Below are positions 59,755 to 64,000 of a stretch of 64,000 bases of DNA, in pieces. Both the position numbers and the translations under genes were made by a program. Under the pieces are notes generated by a model. That model was not told the origin of the DNA. It did no database searches and saw only the letters and a list, made by a program, of their open reading frames with translations. The stretch comes from Mesostigma viride (Eukaryota; Streptophyta; Mesostigmatophyceae; Mesostigmatales; Mesostigmataceae). Position 1 is the stretch's first letter. Every line of letters begins with the position of its first letter. The DNA lies in NCBI GenBank assembly GCA_009746045.1, contig RPFO01000115.1, forward strand, positions 1,080,734-1,144,733, written 5' to 3'.

Positions 59755-61269
59755 GTGCCCGGGCCTCTGCAGCAGGCGGCCCTAGATGGGATCGATGATG
59801 CTTGCAGGTCCTTTGTCCGCCGGAACGGTGGTTCCGTAGCGGCAATGGCAGGATCTGTAGTGGATGGGGGTGAATATGCTGAAGGAGCCCCTTACGAACC
59901 GTTAGTGGCCGCACGCTTGGCTTTGCCTGGACCGGGGGAAGGTGGCCAAGTGGATGTGCTGAACTTACTACCCCCCTCTTGGGGAGCAATTTTGAATGAT
60001 GAGAGTAGGATGGTACGGACGCTGAGCCCAGCAGAGCGGATCTTGCAGAAGTCGATGCGGATCTCGCGGGGGTGTAGCATGGAGGAGTTCGCGCGGGTTT
60101 GCACGGTGTGTGTGGAGAGGGGGATTTTGGGTGGATTTTTTGAGGAGGAGCCGCCTATGGTGAACGGTACTTTCGGGGTCGGAAAGCCCGACGGCCGTAT
60201 ACGGCTGATTGTGGACAACCGGCGTGGCAACATGCCACTACCTGATCCTATGCCCGCTTTTTTACCACACCTTGGCGTGATTTGCGATTTGCCCACGCGC
60301 GCTGGGGAGGATGTTTTTGGGGGCGTATCAGATTTGGATTCGTACTACAACAGACTCCGCCTGCCAGTTTGGATGCGGCGGTACTGTGCGTGGATGCCGG
60401 TGTGGTCGGATCTGGTGGGCCTGAGTGGGGCTCGTCGGAAGGTGTGGCCGTGGATGTTGTGCTGGCCAATGGGCAACAAGCTGGCCGTCGCGGTGGCCCA
60501 GTGTGTGCATCAGTCTGTGTTGTACCGCTGTGGCCCCAAGCCGCCGTTGGAGGCTAGTCGTGGGCTGAGCATCAACATGTCCGCGCTGATCCTGGTGGCG
60601 GAGGCCAACGAGGCGGGGGAGACCGTCCGGCTGAGGCTGGAGGAGGACCCTGCTGCGCCCTTGGCGCCCTCGCCGTGCTTCGAATCTCGGCAGGATCTGG
60701 AAGGTATGCATGCTGTGACGATCGATGATCTCCATTTCACCCACTGTGCGTCGGTGGATGGGGTGAATCAGCAGCTAGATCGTGTTCAGGCTGCCTACGC
60801 CGCTGTTGGGCTGGTGCAGAAGTCTGACAAGGTGGTACGGGCGACAGCAGAGCAGACTGGTGTGCAGGCGGTGGGGGTCATTCACCAAAGGGATGGTGAC
60901 GTGGTGCCTGTTCCTGAGCGTGTGGTGGCAGTTATCGCCGCTACTCATAGAATCTTAGATCGCGGGTTTACATACTACCGCGAACTTAGTTCTGTGCTTG
61001 GGAAGTGGGTGTGGATGCATCTGCTGTGCCGCCCCATGCTTTCGGTGTGGTCTGAGACGTACCGGCTGCTAGCAGCCATGAATGCCTCCCTGCCTGGGCG
61101 CCGCTGGCGCCTCCCTGCGGGGGCCCGCCAGGAGCTTCAGGCGGCGATCGACCTGGCCCCCTTTTTGAGGGCGGCCAGGGCCCGGCCCCTTTCTGACCGG
61201 GTCGTCGCAAGTGATGCGAGCGGCTCCGGCGGTGGGGTGGTCTACAGGGACCTGCCTGGGGCCGATTAG
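59755..61269 (+). CDS. DIRS-type reverse transcriptase, and RNase H start
   Basis: 504 codons (nominal start; the frame upstream is shifted at a G-run near 59713-59722). RT: NGTFGVGKPDGRIRLIVDNR, GVSDLDSYYNRLRLPVWMRR (motif A), WPMGNKLAVAVAQCVHQSVL (motif B region), AVTIDDLHFTH (motif C, IDD), GVIHQRD, YYRELSSVLGKWVWMH. RNase H begins VVASDASGSGGGVVYRD, then the composite insertion ends the frame at GAD-stop. After removing the insertion and one CGATT the frame continues without a stop into 61749 and onward. Confidence 0.85.
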   Translation: MPGPLQQAALDGIDDACRSFVRRNGGSVAAMAGSVVDGGEYAEGAPYEPLVAARLALPGPGEGGQVDVLNLLPPSWGAILNDESRMVRTLSPAERILQKSMRISRGCSMEEFARVCTVCVERGILGGFFEEEPPMVNGTFGVGKPDGRIRLIVDNRRGNMPLPDPMPAFLPHLGVICDLPTRAGEDVFGGVSDLDSYYNRLRLPVWMRRYCAWMPVWSDLVGLSGARRKVWPWMLCWPMGNKLAVAVAQCVHQSVLYRCGPKPPLEASRGLSINMSALILVAEANEAGETVRLRLEEDPAAPLAPSPCFESRQDLEGMHAVTIDDLHFTHCASVDGVNQQLDRVQAAYAAVGLVQKSDKVVRATAEQTGVQAVGVIHQRDGDVVPVPERVVAVIAATHRILDRGFTYYRELSSVLGKWVWMHLLCRPMLSVWSETYRLLAAMNASLPGRRWRLPAGARQELQAAIDLAPFLRAARARPLSDRVVASDASGSGGGVVYRDLPGAD

Positions 61270-61743
61270 TTACGTTAAATAGTGCCGGAACCTTTTGCCG
61301 CCTGAGGCAAATCGGTCCGTAACACTATTTTGCCCGGAATAACCACTTCCGAGCACCCAAGTTCATTCGGCCGAATTAACTTGGGTGCTCGGAAGTGGTT
61401 ATTCCGGGCAAAATAGTGTTACGGACCGATTTGCCTCAGGCGGCAAAAGGTTCCGGCACTATTTAACGTAACTAAAACCTGGCCTCGTGGAGGGGGGACG
61501 AAGAGCCCGAGACATCCGCCTAGGCCGCTGAGCACGCACCACTAAATGCGCCGGAGCTGCCTCAGTGAGGATTCGAACCCCTGACCTCCAAGTTGCACAG
61601 GTTTTAGTTACGTTAAATAGTGCCGGAACCTTTTGCCGCCTGAGGCAAATCGGGCCGGAACACTATTTTGCCCGGAATAACCACTTCCGAGCACCCAAGT
61701 TAATTCGGGGCGGCAAAAGGTTCCGGCACTATTTAACGTAACT
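61268..61743. mobile_element. palindrome-tRNA-like-palindrome composite element, copy 2
   Basis: 476 bp with target duplication CGATT (61263-61267 and 61744-61748). Palindrome 61268-61473 (206 bp), core 61474-61605 (132 bp, in reverse orientation to copy 1), and a second repeat 61606-61743 that lost 68 bp from one half. Ends and core match copy 1 with few differences. It lies in the RNase H coding region of the DIRS-type element. Confidence 0.93.
61558..61646 (-). ncRNA. tRNA-like structure within composite copy 2
   Basis: Same 89-nt fold as at 12267-12355. Acceptor GCCTCAG/CTGAGGC is intact. Changes from copy 1 include a T-stem change (CCTCA instead of CCTTA) that improves one pair, and a changed variable arm (ACTTGGAGGT). 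T-loop TTCGAAT is kept. The 68-bp deletion in the neighbouring palindrome does not touch it. Confidence 0.55.
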
Positions 61744-61831
61744 CGATTGTGCCCGGCTGGCGACCCGGCGCGAAGCGCGGGGGTGGCGGACGACAGCTTT
61801 AACGTCTGGGGAGGACTGGGACCTGGAGCGC

Positions 61832-63166
61832 ATGGAGGAGGGGGACTACAGCCTGCTGGATAGTGGCCACTGGCGTACGGCACTGTCCTACCGGTGGCGG
61901 GGGCAGCCTAACCACATCAACGTCAAGGAGGCGATTGCTGCGACACAGGGGGTCGAGTGGTCGTGCCGGACCAAGGCGTGTCGGGGTAAGCGAGTCGTCC
62001 GGCTCGTAGACTCCAGTGCTGTGGTGGGGGCGTTTGTCAGAGGGCGGTCGTCTTCCTACCGTCTCAACCAGCTGGTTCGACGCTACTGCGCTCTGTCACT
62101 GGCTGGCGACATGCAGAGCCACTGGGTCTGGGTGGCTACCGACCACAACCCAGCTGACAAGGCCAGTCGGCGTGGCGCTTGGGTTCCTGACTTGACCCGG
62201 TGTGGTGACGTGCATCCCAACCCTGGGCCTGAGGGGGCGCGACGCCCTCGGGACTTGGCACTTTTGGAGGGCACAGTCAACCCTGTGTCTACGTTGCCAG
62301 CGTACCGACGTGCGGCGGCTGTCTACGTGGCGTGGGCGCCACCTGGCCCTGTCGACCCAGCTGACGCCGAAGCCATTTTCTGTGAGTGGATTTCTGCTGT
62401 CTACCATGCCAGAGGCGGGCGGGGGCGTACCTTATGCCAGCATGCCAAGGCCTGTCTGCACCTGTACTACCCCGACATTGTTCGGAATTGGGTACTGGCG
62501 GACCGCCTGCTAGCAGGTTGGCAGCGGCTTGTTCCGGCTGTCAGCCCTCCGCCTATGCCCTGGCGCCTTTGCTATTTCACTGCCCTGTTGCTAGTTTCAC
62601 GTCGACAGGTGCATTTGAGTGCGTTGATTATTATTGCTTTCCAGCAGTATTTACGCATTAGCGAGGCGCTAGGGCTGCGGGTTCGGGATGTGGCTCATCC
62701 CGGCCACCCCCTTCTCGAGCCAGGGCCCATGGTCGGTGCCCTTGTGCTGCGCAACCCCAAAACTGCGCAGGGGGCGGCCCAGCACGTCCTCGTCCGGGAT
62801 CCACTTTCCTTGTGGCTCCTGCGACGTCTGACGGCTGGCCAGCCCCCGGATGCACTCCTCTTTCGAGGCTTAACGTACAGCCAGGCTAGGCAGCAGTGGG
62901 AGGCTGTGCAGGCCCGCATGAGCATCCCAGGGATGTTTTCTTTTCACAGCCTCCGGCATGGGGGGGCGACGCACGACGCCATCGCTGGCGAGTCGCCGGA
63001 GGCCATCCAGCTGCGCGGCCGGTGGGCTTCGGCCCTCTCGGTCACGCGCTACATTGGCCTCCCCCGCAGCCTCCTGGGGCGCGACATCCCACCCGCCCTC
63101 TGGGCTCAGGCCCTGGGTTTTGACCCAGCGGTTTTCCGGCGCCACTTCGGTGGCGTCGAGTTTTGA
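61832..63166 (+). CDS. DIRS-type RNase H and tyrosine recombinase
   Basis: 444 codons, really the continuation of the RT frame (open from 61749). Residues ~1-115: RNase H (HINVKEAIAATQGVEW, VVRLVDSSAVVGAFVRG, WVATDHNPADKASR). Residues ~122-135: CGDVHPNPGPE, a 2A-like motif. From ~215: tyrosine recombinase with Arg in QQYLRISEALGLRV, HSLRHGG (His-x-x-Arg), RGRWAS (Trp in the second His position) and catalytic Tyr in VTRYIGL. It integrates a circular DNA copy. Ends at 63166; 63167-63361 is 3' UTR. Confidence 0.9.
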   Translation: MEEGDYSLLDSGHWRTALSYRWRGQPNHINVKEAIAATQGVEWSCRTKACRGKRVVRLVDSSAVVGAFVRGRSSSYRLNQLVRRYCALSLAGDMQSHWVWVATDHNPADKASRRGAWVPDLTRCGDVHPNPGPEGARRPRDLALLEGTVNPVSTLPAYRRAAAVYVAWAPPGPVDPADAEAIFCEWISAVYHARGGRGRTLCQHAKACLHLYYPDIVRNWVLADRLLAGWQRLVPAVSPPPMPWRLCYFTALLLVSRRQVHLSALIIIAFQQYLRISEALGLRVRDVAHPGHPLLEPGPMVGALVLRNPKTAQGAAQHVLVRDPLSLWLLRRLTAGQPPDALLFRGLTYSQARQQWEAVQARMSIPGMFSFHSLRHGGATHDAIAGESPEAIQLRGRWASALSVTRYIGLPRSLLGRDIPPALWAQALGFDPAVFRRHFGGVEF

Positions 63167-63361
63167 CGTCCTCCTGTTTTTACCTCTCGTCTTTTAGCTA
63201 TCAACTGACCTCACCCTTGTGTGGGAGGTCAGGGGGGAAATGGTTTAACTAACCCGAGGGTGAACCTGGGTTGGGACAAAGTACCCCCATAGCTAGGTAG
63301 TTTAAGTTTTCTTTTTTGCATGTCCTACGTATTTTCGGCTGTTAGCCATGTAAGGAGATGT

Positions 63362-63558
63362 GGGTAGAGCAGGGGCACAGCTGCTGTGGGCTGGCCCTGC
63401 ACATTCACATAGTGTGCTCACCCTAGCATACAGATGGCCGTGTTGCCATCTGGTAGACATGTCTGTGTTATTCCACCGTATAGAGCTAGCACACATATTG
63501 TAATAAATTTGATGTTTTGTGGTGATGCATGCAAAGCAAGGCAAGGCCAGAAATGGAT
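63362..63558 (+). repeat. B1 repeat of the DIRS-type element
   Basis: 197 bp, identical by eye to 63792-63988. It includes TATTGTAATAAA (63496-63507), holding both TGTAA and AATAAA, a plausible polyadenylation signal. Confidence 0.92.
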
Positions 63559-63766
63559 TTGGTGAGCTATGCTCATTTTATCTATGACTTACCTGCTGAG
63601 CGGAGAATGCAACGCCGTATAGCACCAAAAGAAAAAATAATTTTAGAAAAAATATTTTTTGTGCTGGCACCCGTACCCCAGCCACCCAGGTAGGGGTTGG
63701 CTGGAGAGGTGGTTGCTATAAAGGGTGGGCTTCCATTCTAGGGAAGCAGGTTGTTTTCTTTTGCCT
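63559..63766 (+). repeat. A2 repeat of the DIRS-type element
   Basis: Abuts B1 at GGAT/TTGGTG. Confidence 0.92.
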
Positions 63767-63791
63767 CCCACCCGCCCACCCTGGCAAAAGG
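63767..63791 (-). promoter_or_regulatory. G-quadruplex motif at the A2/B2 junction
   Basis: The minus strand of 63767-63781 reads GGGTGGGCGGGTGGG, four G3 runs with one-base loops. Absent after A1. Confidence 0.7.
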
Positions 63792-63988
63792 GGGTAGAGC
63801 AGGGGCACAGCTGCTGTGGGCTGGCCCTGCACATTCACATAGTGTGCTCACCCTAGCATACAGATGGCCGTGTTGCCATCTGGTAGACATGTCTGTGTTA
63901 TTCCACCGTATAGAGCTAGCACACATATTGTAATAAATTTGATGTTTTGTGGTGATGCATGCAAAGCAAGGCAAGGCCAGAAATGGAT
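63792..63988 (+). repeat. B2 repeat of the DIRS-type element
   Basis: Closes the element with AAATGGAT; the satellite resumes with GATGACACCATGGGA. Confidence 0.92.
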
Positions 63989-64000
63989 GACACCATGGGA

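Larger units (their letters stand above)
58180..63988 (+). mobile_element. autonomous DIRS-type (PAT/Kangaroo-like) retroelement
   Basis: Order A1 (58180-58387), gag-like ORFs, RT/RNase H, tyrosine recombinase, B1 (63362-63558), A2 (63559-63766), 25-bp C-rich spacer, B2 (63792-63988). A1/A2 are 208 bp and B1/B2 197 bp. Left flank CCATGAT and right end GATGACACC rebuild one satellite unit with only GAT shared, so there is no target duplication, as expected for recombinase-mediated insertion. A composite element (61268-61743) splits the pol frame. Confidence 0.92.

Overview
The window is eukaryotic and almost wholly transposable elements and repeats. I found no convincing single-copy host gene, rRNA, ordinary tRNA gene or CRISPR array. 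The mix suggests a green alga: a split-direct-repeat tyrosine-recombinase retroelement of the PAT/Kangaroo type, piggyBac elements, a chromovirus, an APE-type LINE, and a TGTAA near a predicted 3' end. The lineage is inference only.

Layout. 1-950: a diverged tandem repeat. 957-7694: a broken piggyBac element (piggyBac-1, minus strand) split by a 5'-truncated copia-like element (Copia-0, about 2101-6232). 8646-40501: one nested stack. Its outer layer is a foldback element (FB-A). An 11.4 kb chromovirus (8700-20070, duplication GGGCA) sits in its left arm, and a 20 kb piggyBac (piggyBac-2, 20464-40439, TTAA) sits in its right arm. piggyBac-2 carries two 7.6-7.8 kb copia-like elements (Copia-1 21037-28638 minus, duplication GGTGA; Copia-2 28899-36653 plus, duplication ATGAC), a 194-bp hAT-type MITE (38485-38678), a second foldback copy and a LINE ORF1 fragment. 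40621-46376: a LINE whose endonuclease is split at TTAA by a piggyBac-type MITE (41255-42943). 47684-51240: an intron-containing DDE-like transposase gene, minus strand. 51514-53840: a short non-autonomous split-direct-repeat element inside palindromic repeats. 54.2-56.4 kb: no gene seen. 56459-56880: a 30-bp minisatellite. 57150-58179: a ~71-bp satellite, resuming at the right edge. 58180-63988: an autonomous split-direct-repeat DIRS-type element inserted in that satellite.

Best candidate for a new system: a 544/476-bp composite element present twice (12102-12645 and 61268-61743), each copy with a perfect 5-bp target duplication. It has two 206-bp near-perfect palindromes (one shortened in the second copy) around a 132-bp core. 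A tRNA-like fold has its 5' half in the palindrome and its 3' half in the core. Its AGTTA...TAACT ends match the unusual LTR ends of the two copia-like elements, so they may mobilise it.

Other points of note: the copia-like elements appear to be ordered Gag-INT-PR-RT-RNase H; the chromovirus has a viroplasmin-like ORF before gag and a GC-rich 686-residue ORF after pol; the two unrelated split-direct-repeat elements carry the same kind of G-quadruplex motif at the A2/B2 junction; and a 2A-like motif lies between RNase H and the tyrosine recombinase. Many coding regions have single-base frameshifts, so genes are described by recognisable segments.
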